From assembly GCA_037074705.1 (NCBI GenBank), contig CM073590.1:40881895-40945894 (forward strand): a DNA stretch of 64,000 bases. Reading direction: 5' to 3'. Position 1 is the stretch's first letter. Each line of letters opens with the position of its first letter. Position numbers and translations under genes: made by a program. Positions 45,010-57,499 of the stretch are shown here, in pieces. This stretch comes from Zhengitettix transpicula (lineage: Eukaryota > Arthropoda > Insecta > Orthoptera > Tetrigidae). Under the pieces are notes generated by a model. It worked only from the letters and a program-made list of their open reading frames with translations. It was not told where the DNA came from and searched no databases.

Positions 45010-46530
45010 GCTACGTGAATCTTAAAAAAGGGAATCATACATAGTCCAAAAAATTTATGTTCATATGAAGTAAGACATAAAATTGACGGTTTATGAAATT
45101 TGAAAGAATACAAAACTTCATAAACCGTTAATATAATGCTAAATATGATATTATTTTCGCATGTATTAAGTATTATAGGCCTTAACTTATATTTACGAAC
45201 ACAGGTAATAATAGTACCAATTAAATTATATTTAATTATTATATTATTCTGGCCATATGAACATATAATATACAATTGTAGTGGTAGGTTTATTAAATTA
45301 TAAAGTAAAGAGATTTTTTCCAGAATTTATTAATTATTTAACTGAACATGAAAAAAATAAAATAAATACATATTATGCGTGTTCAGCTAGCTGAGAAAAA
45401 CAATCGGATCCCTTAATCCCAAGTTAAACCATGGTTTATTGTAATTCCCCTCAGGCACGTCACTGATTGAGACACTTGACAGTTACCTCGTGTTGATGTC
45501 TGGCCGTGATCATGTGGCACCCTCGTTCTCTACGACTCCTCTGGATGATGCAGTTTGGGGCTGTACGTCCGTCCATGGTGACGGTTCGTCGAAGAGTCGC
45601 TTCTATTCTTTCTTTACAGACCTTTAGCAGGATGTGTAATATCGATGTTTTCGAACAATTTTGGATCGATCTTTCCTGAACCAAGAAATGTGATTGGTTC
45701 AAGTAGTCACGTGTTAATTCAATTTCTGGCATTTTGGAGACAGTCCAGGTAACTTCCGAGGTTCAACTCCCTACATGCTTAAGTCCAGACCGAACGGATT
45801 ATCTATCCGCCACGGCGGTGCCTGGTCAATTTCCAACTTGCCAAGCTCTCAACCCTTGCTAATATCTAATTACATTAAAATAAAATATATGTACTAATTA
45901 TAAAACTATCGCGCTACACTATATAATATTATTTTGATCCTCGCTGAAGCCATACCTGTGAACCTGCTAATCCCAATATAATCATTGAAGGCAATTTATA
46001 TTTTTATAATTTAATTGGAAAATTAATTAAGAGTTATGCAAACAGAAAAAAATATTAACTTCGTATTAGAGTTAAATGTACATCTCATTAGATAATAATA
46101 TTTCTTACGCAGTAAAACAGTGATAAAATACAATAACATTACACAAAAATAATATGATAGAGATGTGAATTTGAAAATATAAACAAATGGTCTGACAATA
46201 GTTATTACAAAATTGTAATCCAAACTTATTAGTCGATTTCTTATTAATGTTTCCCTTATGGTATTCGTAATGACCTTTTTCAGAATCTTTTCAATAAATG
46301 AAAAATTCAATGGGTTATATTTTACATAGTTGATAGAAGGTACTCTTTGTAAGACATATTCATATAGTCATTTTACGGGTAAGAGAATTTGTATAGTTCA
46401 TTTTTCTGTCATATGTCCTATAATTAATTATGTTGTTTAATTCATAGAAATTTCAGAGTAAGAGGGTCTTTCGTTTTTAAATATCAATTGCATACTTTTC
46501 TTTTGAATGTGTTAGTAGCTTAGACATTCC
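45010..46530. other. Upstream region of the S28 gene: no clear promoter or gene
   Basis: AT-rich except 45,420-45,830, which holds a 90-codon minus frame of no recognised family and a box-B-like GAGGTTCAACTCC near 45,760. The 5' UTR and transcription start cannot be placed from sequence. Confidence 0.4.
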
Positions 46531-46535
46531 ATAAT

Positions 46536-46705
46536 TCCATATTCCGTGTTTGGGAGGTAGCCGACTGACTATTCCAATAGGAATAGCGGACAACTCTTAC
46601 CGTATGCCCAAGGTCTGCGACCCCGGAACATACACATCTCAATACAGACCGAGCTGCCTCGGCACGTAGGAACCTTAGTTCAAAAACCCAGAGAGAAAGG
46701 AGGAT
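46536..46705 (-). mobile_element. SINE-like retroposon, copy 8 (5' fragment)
   Basis: Matches the middle and 5' region of the complete copies (GACTATTCCAATAGGAATAG, TGCCCAAGGTCTGCGACCCC, CCTTAGTTCAAAAACCCAG) with few changes. The 3' part and the terminal hairpin are missing or shortened. Confidence 0.8.
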
Positions 46706-46709
46706 TTCT

Positions 46710-47434
46710 CCTAATGAATATTAATTTGCCTTTTAGACTTTTAGCAGAAATAAAAATGCATAATATATTAGTAAGACATGTTTCATGATAAGAAGTTTAG
46801 TCAAATATAATAAATAATAATGATGTATTGTAATTTATCTAAAATTTGAGATGTTTTGTGCCTTATGTCAAGCTTCAAACAATATGAATAGTTACATGTA
46901 TCGGATCAATAGCGATTTTATTGTGATGACTCGTTCCCCCACAAAAGTTAAACTAAATATTAAGAATATGCAAATGTATGATCACAGATTAGCAAAAATA
47001 ATTTCGGTATAAATTTTGGCGAGGCAAGACACCGTATCGAGAATGGTTGTCATAGTTATGGTCGGTGTCTGGCCGTACTATTGTAATGAAGGGTAACATT
47101 GCCTGCTAAAGTCCGTCGGCAGAATTAATGGTCAGACAGGTGATACAGATATATATTTGTGTGTATATAAATTGATATTGAAAAATTATTTTTTAAATTT
47201 TATTGTAGTATTTAATTTGTTAATAAATGAAATCTGTTATTGTAATTAAATTAAATTAAAATCCAAATGTTATTAAATCAATTAAATCCTCCTCATAGTT
47301 ATATAACGGTGGATTCGAAAGAAGAGTCACATTATCTTTGGGCAATCATAATATGCGGTGTAGAAAGAATTTATATTTATATTTAGAGTTGGAATTCCCG
47401 GAACGTTATCCAGGTATCTTCCAAAGTGTGTAAA
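46710..47434. other. Intergenic AT-rich DNA with a possible LTR remnant
   Basis: No gene. The part 47,000-47,280 vaguely resembles the LTR family (GTCTGGCCG..., then an A/T-rich tail with TTATTGTAATTAAATTAAA) but lacks defined ends. Confidence 0.3.
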
Positions 47435-48915
47435 TACAGTATTGTATATGTTAAGAAAGTTGTTAAATAGTCCGGTAGCTACCAATTTGAGGTTTTTTCC
47501 TCTATGCTTTTTACATCAATACGTGTATTGGCTTTAATATGTCAACAGAAAAAGATATCAAACCTCCTCTAAGCCAACTAAAATATATGCTATTAATTTA
47601 AAGTATAAAAGTAGAAGACTCAATATCGTTTCATGTGTAATAACATGTTACTGACATCTTTTTGCCACTTATATTGTAATATTTCACGTGTGATTTATTT
47701 ACCGTAATATGAGTAATACTTAAAAAACAGTCTGCCGTATCCTTACACGCTCTCCAGTACAGTAGTATTTTGTACCAGTAATATTTAATTAATAAATTTA
47801 ATTCTTTAATATTATCCTGTATTATTCTACTAAATGTGAATCATATTTGTACTAAAGGCCAATACAATATTAGTTACATGAGTTACATGAATTGGTCAAC
47901 AAATAATTTTATCTACAATTATGAGATTTGTTTTAATGAAATACAATACCAAGAATTTTTACATGTGAACAGAGGAGCGTGATGGATAGTGACTAAAACT
48001 CTAAGGTAAACTGGCAGGTTTTGGTCTTCTAAACGTTAAAGTCAAATAAAGTTTTGCAGGTAAGATTAAAAGAACACTATCTTGTGTTTATAAATAGCAA
48101 GATATGTTCAAATCATTAATTACGAAATGATGTTTCAATAATACAGTATAATAAGAAACAAGGTCTTATTTGACAATCAAAGGTCACGTCAGCAATTGTA
48201 CGCAAGATTCGCGACATGTATGTAATGCGGAACTTATCAATTATCTGTCATTATTCGGGTAAAATATTATGGGTTAAAATTACGAACTATGTTTTACCTG
48301 CAAGTAATATACTGTATTTTAAATGGAAAACTGTAAAATAATCATGAATAATTTGTCCTACAAATTACATTTCCGCTACTTACTTCAGTTCTTCGACGAG
48401 TACGAAACTATCAGATTATTTACCCTTAATAAAGCCTTTGTTGGGGAAAACCTGCTATCTTTTGACATTTAATATTGGCACATTTAGTTCATATATCTAT
48501 ATCTATATTGTGTTTTTGTGAGTAAACCATGAAGAACGAACATTGAGAGACTCACGCGTAATCTCGTTTTGTTGAGTTTAATGTGTGGGAAATCCAGATA
48601 AGACGAATTTATCATAAATAATAATCGATGACTGACAGTGGAAATTTCCGAGTATCGTAGGAGCAACTAGTGAAGTATATTTCCTCGGATTTAGTTGAAT
48701 AACTATTGGTCTTGGAGTGTATGGAGTCTTGAAATTGTGATATAAGTGAAGAAAAATATGTAAAGTGAATTTGCCAATTATCGGCTTTCCTATTAACACT
48801 GACAGATAAGTTGACTGATAATGACTAGACATACAATTACCTCATTTTCCACCGTTGAATATATTTCCATATTGGATAAAATACGCCAAAAAATTTCCAA
48901 TTAATTTTTAACTAT
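47435..48915. repeat. Segmental duplication, copy B (partner at 1,560-4,140)
   Basis: Colinear with copy A but without its Helitron-like and SINE insertions, thus representing the older state. The insertion point of the SINE corresponds to about 48,470. The right end of similarity coincides with a (TA)n tract at 48,919. Confidence 0.8.
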
Positions 48916-48916
48916 T

Positions 48917-48918
<2 letters not shown>

Positions 48919-48960
<42 letters not shown>
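48919..48960. repeat. (TA)n microsatellite
   Basis: About 42 bp of TA repeats at the junction between the duplicated segment and an LTR-like sequence. Confidence 0.95.
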
Positions 48961-48963
<3 letters not shown>

Positions 48964-49850
48964 CAAATAAATACACAATTTAAATCGCCATGTTGAAGCG
49001 TCAATTTGTAGTAATTACTTTTAAATTGTCAGCAAATTAAAATTTAATGATTGGATTTTCAATTAAAGATCAAAATTTTGAGGATACAAATAAATAAATT
49101 TATTTAATCAAATTATTGAAGTTATATTACGTACTAAAATTGACAAATATACCTGAGCTAGATCTCAGGGCCGACCATCGGGCCTACAATAAAAAATATT
49201 CATGTTAAACAATTAAATTTACAAAGTTATTAAAGCATTAATTTAAACAATCAGTACAATATAAAATAAAATCTTAAATCTCTACGCGGAAATCTGACGA
49301 TAATATATCATTTACTGGCGGGTTTACAGATAATAAGTTGTGCAGTTTTAAATTTGTTGTACCAAGAAATGGGCTCGTTCATACACATAATTATTAAGAT
49401 TTTAAAGACAGGCCATTGTACACAGAATTTAATAGGTAACACTTCTGCTTGCTAAGATTATTCTCCGCTGTTCTCTCCATCAATATCTTACTACCGTTCT
49501 CAGAGTTAGGTTGTTTGCTGGGTGCAATAACTTGGCTCCCAATAATTGAATAAATGTCTAAGTCGTAACGTATTCTAGACTCCGATTAACAGTCGGTGCA
49601 TATTGTTGCAGTTATTTGTTCATAGACTGCAAACCGTAGATCGCTCTGAATATTATAGCTGTTAAACTATATACAGTCTTGTCTCCCCAGACACACTTTT
49701 ATGAAATTTTGTTCTTTTTCCACCGTCTCCTAACACACACTTTCTAACTTTCTGAGTCTTTCTCCGTTACAGAGATGGGAGCATTGCTGGGTGAAGTGTG
49801 TAGAGTTACAAGGAGACTATGTTAAAAAATAAAATAAAATTGAAATATCT
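48961..49850 (+). mobile_element. LTR-like copy after (TA)n
   Basis: Follows a (TA)n tract, carries GATCTCAGGGCC near 49,160 and TTTACTGGCGGGTTTACAGA near 49,310, and GGGCTCGTTCATACACATAA near 49,372 (compare TTGGCTCGTTCGTACACACA at 13,146). The same order of landmarks as the 12,754 LTR. Termini are not clear. Confidence 0.45.
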
Positions 49851-50158
49851 TCTATCATTGTTGGGTCGGACACTATTCAGACCACCCTCGCATATTTAGT
49901 ATATCCGAAGAACTTCATGTATTCCAGCTACATGCTACAGTTACATTGCCATAAATGTAGAATCCTTCTCTCCTATTTCATTCCGTTCTTCTAGAATTCG
50001 TCTCAAAATCTATAAAATACAATAAATAAACTTCTTTTGTAGCACTAAAGGTACACTTCCAGATACAAGTTAATGCAGAATGTTTCTGCAATTATTTTTT
50101 AATAAATATGATATTTCTTGAAATTATATAAACTTTTTAGTAATACCAAACAAAATAA

Positions 50159-51560
50159 TCTTATAAATAAAAAAGAGTGTATGTATGTTTGTATGTTTGT
50201 TTGTATGTTTGTATGTTTCTATGTTTGTATGTTTGTATGTTTGTATGTTCGTTATACAAATCTACACCGGTAGAGCAAATTTCACCAAATTTCGTACACG
50301 TGTTCTTTACGACCAGGAAACAAACACTGTCGGGGTGAGACATGTCTACCACCCTCAGAAGCGGGGTGCACGGGGGTTGAAATATTTAAACATGCTAAAA
50401 CAGCCGATATTTTAGTCGGATAATAATTTTTAGGGGTCCAAGATATTTATGGTGTTTCTACCGATGTTTTCTGAATATAATTTTCATCCCCTACACCCTG
50501 GGAAAAGGGCACCCTTAGGGTTTGGGGTAGAGAATACAAATCTATACCGGTGGATCAAATTTCACCAAATTTCGTACACGTGTTCTTTGCGACCAGGAAA
50601 ACAACACTGTCGGGGTGAGACGCGTCTACCAACCCCAGCAGCTGGGGTGGACGGGGGTGGAAATATTTAAACATGCTAAAACAGTCGATATTTCAGTCGG
50701 ATAAATATTTTTAGGGGTCAAAGATATTTATAGTCTTTCCACTGATGATATCTGAATATAATTTTCAACCTCCACACCCTGGGGAAAGAGCACCCCTAGC
50801 GTTTGGGGTGGAGAATACAAATCTACACCGCTGGAGCAAATTTCACCAAATTTCGTACACGGGTTCTTTGCGACCAGGAAAACAACACTGTTGGGGTGAG
50901 ACGCGTCTACCAACCCCAGAAGCGGGGGTGGACGGGGGTTTAAATACTTAAACATGCTAAAACAGCAGGTATTAGATTTGGATAAATATTTTCGGGCTCA
51001 AAGATATTGATTGTGTTTCTACCGATTTTATCTGAATATAATATTCACCTCCTACGCCCTGGGAAAAGGGCACCCTTAGGGTTTGGGGTGGAGTTGCTTT
51101 ACAGAAAAATAACGCGAATACAACCGAGTTTGGAGTCAAATCGAAGGTTATGGATGTCAGTGAGTTTACTTCGGATAAATATTTTTAATTGCCCATTTAA
51201 CCCGAAAGGGTGGGGGTTGGAAGGGAAAATAAATAGTCAGTTCTTGCGCGTTCTTGGAGGAGAATTACGTGAATACTATTTCAAGGGATGTTGTTGAAAA
51301 TATAAATCCCTTTAGACATTAGTAATGAGCTTTCTTAGGGCTGGGGGTGAGAATTGTCTAATATTCGAAAACTGCCAAAATGTTATGTGTTTATGGGTAA
51401 ACTAGATTGTTACTGTTTCTACCGATGTGATATGAGTAAAAATTCAACCCTTTCCACCACGGGAAAGTAGCAGATTTAGGGGTGGTGTTGTTCATACTAT
51501 TTTAACCTATGTTGTTTCCATTAATAACGACGTTTAATCTAAAATAAAAGTGTTTCAGAA
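50159..51560 (+). mobile_element. Helitron-like tandem-repeat element, copy with 5' end
   Basis: 5' end TCTTATAAATAAAAAAGAGT then (GTATGTTT)n, followed by three near-identical monomers of about 280 bp at 50,250, 50,530 and 50,815 (each with ACAAATCTACACCG, CACCAAATTTCGTACACG, GTGAGAC and ATGCTAAAACAGC), then a monomer of the CCGAGATTGG type and degraded sequence. The 3' terminus is not found. Non-coding. Confidence 0.75.
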
Positions 51561-51871
51561 CCATTGCTTTTTATACTCTTTTAAAAAGTTTTTATATTAT
51601 AAATTGTTATAAACATAATTTTAAATTTATTCCGTAATTGAAGTTGTATTATTGAGAAGAAATAAAGCAACAAATAATCACGGACAAATACATGTAACAA
51701 AAACTCTACATGCTAACGTAGTTTATAATTTAATTTACTACAACTTCAATGAAAATATTATCCACGTAATCTACATTATTAGAACAATTGTTCTCAAAAT
51801 CCTAAACCATATAAATCAATCCCTATTCTACCAGAACGAAAGGGCTTAATATAAATAATTATTAAACTTAA

Positions 51872-52959
51872 TCTTATAAAAAAAAGAGTATGTATGTATG
51901 TTTGTATATTTGTATGTTTGTATATTTGTATGTTCGTTATACAAATCTACACCGCTGGAGAAAATTTCACCAAATTTCGTACACGTGTTCTTTGCGACCA
52001 GGAAACAAACACTGTCGTGGTGAGACGCGTCCATCACCCCCAGAAGCGGGGGTGGACGGGGGTTGATATATTTAAACATGCTAAAACAGTCTATATTTCA
52101 GTCGGATAAATATTTTTAGGGGTCACAGATATTAATAGTGTTTCTACCGACTGTTGGGGTGGAACGCGTCTACCACCCCCAGAAGCGGGTCGGGATTATC
52201 AGTAGAGCACTTTTAGGTGTTGGGTAGAGGAACGCTGCAATAACATAATGCGAATACAACCGAGATTGGAGTCAAATCCAAGGTTATGGATATTATCCAG
52301 TTCAATTATAGCATCAAATTGGCCATTTAGCCCCAAGGGGCGGGAGTGGATGGGATGGAAATTTTCTAACATGTTAAATCATCGATATTAGCGTGGAATA
52401 AATAAATGCCGGGACCGTTGACGTTGATAGTATTTCTACCGATGTTGTTTGTAGGCATGCATGATAGGGGAGGGGTTCGAGGGGATTTCCTTGAAAATAA
52501 CGAGAAAACAACCGAGATTCGAGTCAAATCGAATGTCATGGATGTCCCTGAATTTATTTATGACAATCTGGACAACGCGCGGGTATCGGCTGGGTTGGGA
52601 TGAGTTACCGGCTGTTTTTTGCATCGATTAAATATATCTCGGGATGAATTAGATTAATAAAATTTCCCTACATGTTCTCTGTGAATAATTTCAACCCCTT
52701 TCGGACTCATAAGGGTCCACCCTTAAGGGTGGGCGTGAAGTAGCATTACATAAAAAGAAACCAGAAACTATCGGGATTGTCACTGAGTTTAATTAATTTC
52801 CTTGAAAATAACGGGAAAACAACCGAGATTCGAGTCAAATCGAAGGTAATGGATGTTGCTGAATTTATTTATGAAAATCTGGACAACGCGCGGGTATCGG
52901 CTGGGTTGGGATGAGTTGACCGGTTGTTTTTTCGTCAATTAAATATATTTCGGGATGAA
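51872..52959 (+). mobile_element. Helitron-like tandem-repeat element, interrupted at 52,960
   Basis: Again starts TCTTATAAA...GAGTATGTATG and the ACAAATCTACACCGC monomer, then units of the ACAACCGAGATT type. A block at 52,477-52,640 is duplicated at 52,790-52,955 with few differences (GGACAACGCGCGGGTATCGG in both), a recent internal tandem duplication. Sequence stops at GGGATGAA where the next element begins. Confidence 0.7.
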
Positions 52960-53742
52960 TCTATATATATAAAAATGAATTGCTGTTCGTTAGTCTCACT
53001 AAAACTCGAGAACGGCTGAACGGATTTATCTTATCTTATCTTAGTCTTGAAATGTTCGTGGAGGTCTAGGGAAGGTTTAAAAGGCGAGAAAAAATCGAAT
53101 AATTTCCGGGAAAACCCTAAAAACAGCCCTTTTCTATTTCTCATACAAACGTTTTCTAAATAAAATACAAATCTACACCAGTCGAGAAATTTTCACCAAA
53201 TTTCGTACACGTGTTCTTTGCGACCAGGAAACAAACACTGTCGGGGTGAGACGCGTCTTCCACCCCCAGAAACGGGGGTGGAAATATTTAAACGTACTAA
53301 AACAGCCGGTATTTGAGTCGGATAAATATTTTTAGGGGTCAAAGATATTGATAATGTTTCAACCAATGTTATCTGAATACAATTTTCATCCCCTACGCCC
53401 TGTGAAAAGGACACCCTTCGGGTTTGGGGTGGAGATGCTATACAGTAAAATAACGCGAATACAACCGAGATTGGAGTCAAATCAAAGGTTATGGAAGTCA
53501 CTGTGTTTAGTTACTACATTCAAATGGGCATTTACCCCTCAGATGCAGGGGTAGCGGGGTGCAAATTTTGGAACATGCAAACACGGTAGATATTTGCGTT
53601 GAATAAATATTTTTCAGAGTTAATTATAATGATTAGGGTTCGAGTAGCGTTACATAAAAATTGCGCAAAAGCAGCCGAAATTGGAGTCATATCGGGGGTT
53701 AGTGATAAATGACATCTCGGGCAACGCCGGGCACCCAGCTAG
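52960..53742 (+). mobile_element. Complete short Helitron-like element, 783 bp, TC...CTAG
   Basis: Begins TCTATATATATAAAAATGAA directly after an A and ends GGGCAACGCCGGGCACC, CAGCTAG directly before a T, giving the A|TC...CTAG|T junctions expected for Helitron insertion between A and T. The first 200 bp (GTTCGTTAGTCTCACTAAAA, CTCGAGAACGGCTGAACGG) are unlike the TCTTATAAA-type starts of the neighbours. From 53,165 on it is the same tandem-repeat family. No ORF. Confidence 0.75.
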
Positions 53743-53759
53743 TACAATTATAAAGTACC

Positions 53760-54060
53760 AGTATAATAAAGAAACATTTTCTATGTATTGTTTACAAATA
53801 TTTAGTATTTTGAAACTATAGGCATTAATTTGGTGACAATTATATTTTATAACTCTGTACCTCTTTTGTGGCAACTTCAGGGTTACATTTATTAGTTTTT
53901 AAAATTGATACATGTAACATTCTAAATATATTGGAAGCAATTGACTGCACTACACTTATATCTTAGAAACGTAATGTTCTTGGAAACTTGACTTCTCTTA
54001 AAGCGGGGAATGGTTGAAACGTTAACATTTTGTATATTATAATATAGTATTTCGTTTATT
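53760..54060. other. AT-rich spacer, nothing recognised
   Basis: No coding or repeat similarity seen. An ATTACAATATAT junction near 54,058 may mark the start of another LTR-like copy. Confidence 0.35.
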
Positions 54061-54067
54061 ACAATAT

Positions 54068-54850
54068 ATTTCAATATAAAATACTTAATAAATATTGAAT
54101 TCTAAAATTTAAATTGCTTTCATACATCATCAGACAATGTGACCATACAGTTAATGTAATGTAATGTTTTTATATGAAGGGAAATTATTGTCTGTATATT
54201 TTTAAGAAAATCTATATTTCAGTTATTTATTAAACTCTTGAAATAGTTAATTGTTTAGCAGAGTGAGCTTAATTAATAATCAATCATTTAGATTTTATTA
54301 ACACAAAAAGGACATTAACTCTTTGCTCTTATCGACTATTTTTATAAACATAAAAAAAACAGAGAATTTATTATTCTGGGCCAAAATACGGTGGTCATAT
54401 GGCTTTAACGAACTTTGATGGCATTATTTTCCGGTACATTAACAATTGCAGGTCTGGCAATTAGTAGACTTCTGAGGTGGTTTGGGTGGACTCTTTAATC
54501 CTTCTTATTTCCTGGAAATGATCACGTTCTCGTCGGCAGGACAGTGGAAATCTCCTCGACTCCACAACCGTCTCAAAGAAAACTAGAAAACTAACTTCCT
54601 CTTCAAGTGTTTAATTACGTTTATAACTTCCAACTTGCTAAGTGTACTTTTAGCAGCTTAACCGAAAGCTCCAGTCTCTCTTCCCATGAATGATAAAAAC
54701 TGATTTAATTCTAATATTATAGTCTTATTGTTATTTGTTTATAATTTCTGATTGTCTACTGCCAGTAGAGAGGTTTATTTGTAATCCTTAATTTGTGTCT
54801 ATCTATACAACATTGTTTAAATTATTAAGGAATGGTAATATTACAATACA
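54068..54850 (+). mobile_element. Possible LTR-family copy
   Basis: Preceded by TTATTACAATATAT, and contains GATTTTATTAACACAAAAAG near 54,291 (compare TTTATTTTATTAACACAAAA at 13,038). Ends GGTAATATTACA near 54,848. The middle is C/T-rich as in the LTRs. Similarity is patchy. Confidence 0.35.
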
Positions 54851-55780
54851 ACAATACAACAAAAATAAGTAAAACGACAATATTTCTTAATATACCTTAT
54901 TGTGAGGACATTTCGATAATAGATATTAGAGAGGTCAGATGAACGTAATATTTTGGAGAAACCAGGCGATGTAGTATCTAGAGAGGCAGTTTAATAATAG
55001 CGTCTTGGAGAGGAGAGAAATGCATTTTGATTCACGAAAACACGGGAAAACTCACAAATAGATGAACTGACACCGTCAACAGGAAAATTAAACCAGAAAT
55101 CCGAGCACTCAGTACTAGAGTTCCGAGAAATATCACCAAATACCCGGAAATTCACCCACAGCCTGTCTTCTACCAGCAGCGGAAAGGATGATTCCGGACA
55201 CAGACACCAACAGAAACAGGATTGTGAGTATTTTCTAACTGAGACGAATGTGACGAAATACTGCTACACGAGGCCCACAAGTCATGACACTTTGATATAA
55301 TTTAATAATATGAGTCCACCACATAAATTCCCTGCGTGAAGTAAATTCCCCTGATTATAATAAGTATTTTTAAATGACACTGAGAAGAGTAAATTTCCCC
55401 TTATAATAATTAAATAATTTAGTATTAAACATTTGTGTGATTAAATATCAATATCCTCCTGCTTTTCAAATATATTACTATATATAATTTTATTGGATTG
55501 GGTTTAAAATTGCTTTGCGCACTTTCTTTTGAAATCTCTGTATCATTTTTGTTAGATGAATTTCCGCTTTCCATAATGATGTAACATATGTACAGATAAG
55601 TTTCAATATGGCTTATATAACAAAAGATTATTGTGCATGATAAAGCAGAGTTTCTAATACATTTTTGGCCTAGTAGTTGCCTGCTGTTGAAAATGTGTGT
55701 GCACCATATTTATCATGAGGCCTGGAGGACCCGTAAATTGTATCTTCATGTGTTATGAGATTTAACTCCCAAACAATTTT
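54851..55780. other. Unassigned stretch before the LINE
   Basis: A GC-richer part at 54,900-55,270 followed by AT-rich DNA. No frame or motif was recognised on either strand. Confidence 0.4.
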
Positions 55781-55929
55781 ATCTCATTCGTTCCTCGGAG
55801 TCGGGACTGAGCTTGTTTATGTTGTGTGACTAGCAACTTCCAAACGCTAGGCCCCGTTAACCGAGCTCAAAACAGCCGGTCAGGCCATAGCTGTCTAACC
55901 GTCTGATGTCAGAAACTGTAAGTTAAACA

Positions 55930-56967
55930 GTGTCATATGCCAAGATGGCGGCAAAATTCTCAACCGCGGACAAAGCAACAGCAATTCTAGTGGAATCAGA
56001 AGAACCAGCACAATTGGATGAGTACCTTTCAACTCTAGCTACACATGTAGATCCTCAAAATATGAAATTCGTATCAAGAATATCCAACAGTAGAAGTATT
56101 TTCCTTACTAATAAAAAAGAAGTGAAAAATCTAACGAATTTAACCAAAACAATATCGGTTCGGAACATGATTTGTGTTATCAGACCCCTAATAATGAAAC
56201 GCCTCAGAGTAATACTGTCGAACGTGTACCCATCCATCCCTAATGAGGTTTTGAAGAAAGAATTAAACAACAGAAATACTCAAACAGACTATAATATCGC
56301 ATTTATTATAGCAATATGCGATGACCCTCGTTTTGCACATACATTAAGCTTTCGTCGGCAATTTTTTATCGACCCAGAGCAGGCTAAACACATACCTGAC
56401 TCGGTAGTTATCAATTACGAGGACTGTAACTACATAATCTTTATCACACTAGATAACGAAACTTATTTCAACTGTTATTTTTATTTCGCGATAAATTGCC
56501 CATCAAAGATATCAAAAGAGCATAACGAAAATCATATGAACCCAGCTACCCAGAATACAGATTAAACGGAACCTCAAACCTCTATAAACCTTACTACAAC
56601 CGAGAAGGAATTAATTCCAACCACGTTAACCAAGAAGAGACACTTATATTATATATTGCCTACCCGGACTAACATTAGCAAAAACACAAAATCCCAACCA
56701 ATTGCAGATAGCCCAAATGTACAAGTACAGAAGAAATCTAAATCAATGGACCTAAACAGTATTGAAGGCATACAAGAAGCTCTTGAACCAGCGCGTGATC
56801 CAGCTCTATTCTTACTTAAATTACCTTCTAGTAATAATTCTATAGCATCCCTTAAAGATTATAACTTATCACCGGAAGCTACTGTGGATAAACTTAGCAT
56901 TATTCACGCATATATCACGGATAGCAACCTTAAACGTAGAATAACCAGATTAAGAAAACGCATTTAA
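55930..56967 (+). pseudogene. LINE ORF1 (gag-like nucleic-acid-binding protein), one stop
   Basis: A continuous frame of 345 codons with a single TAA at 56,563. The first part (211 residues) has the gag-like fold region (KxVxNLTNLTKTISVRNMIC, LxxVYPSIPNEVLKKEL) and, at residues 175-195, a degenerate zinc knuckle in which CxxC...H...C has lost most Cys/His (FNCYFYFAINCPSK). After the stop the frame goes on with a polar linker and a C-terminal helical part (ALEPARDPALFLLKLPSS). Alternative start: MAAKF at 55,942. Confidence 0.75.
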
Positions 56968-57103
56968 CTGCTCACACAAGCTTTGGATATAGACGAAGAT
57001 CTAACGGAATAATGCAAGACTACAGTAATAAATTATATAAAGCATCTAACCTTATATACCACCGAATAATATTCCTATTCACAACATTAGCGAAACCGCC
57101 ATC

Positions 57104-57480
57104 ATGATTGATATTTATCGGTGGAATTGTAACGGATTCCAAAATAAGATGCTTAATATAAGATACCTAATAGAAAATTACATAATTGATATTCTCGCCC
57201 TCCAGGAAACCAATTTTAAAAGCAATAACATCTCAAATATAACAGGCTATCAAGACTTCGAATTCGAACGTCTGCGGAGGAGTCTCACTGAATGTTAGAA
57301 ATTCAAAACCGGCCGGTGAAGTTAAACTCGTAACAAATCTGGAAGCAGTAGCAGTTAAAATTTATGTTAACCCTACTATAACGGTATTCAATGTTTACCT
57401 ACCCACCAGCCAAACAATAACGTATAACGAATCGGAACATATGGTACTACAGCTGGGCCCGAACGACTCAATGAACATCC
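57104..57480 (+). pseudogene. LINE ORF2, apurinic-type endonuclease N-terminus
   Basis: MIDIYRWNCNGFQNKM gives the WNxNG start, and DILALQETNF gives the catalytic Glu motif (QET). A frame change at about 57,275 continues RGGVSLNVRNS...KLVTNLEAVAVKIYV and FNVYLPTSQT. The rest of the endonuclease (GDFN, SDH parts) is missing by deletion. Confidence 0.8.
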
Positions 57481-57499
57481 TAAAACCACTCACAATTAT

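Noticed and set aside
45460..45732. 90-codon minus ORF upstream of the peptidase gene
   Set aside because: No recognised family, no splice context, and ordinary length for chance in a GC-richer patch.
45740..45830. GAGGTTCAACTCC with nearby paired segments as a possible tRNA or SINE
   Set aside because: A convincing A box and cloverleaf are absent; too weak to report.
54121..54160. CTGATGATG...GAAAGC on the minus strand as a hammerhead
   Set aside because: Only five bases separate the two core motifs, too few for a stem II.
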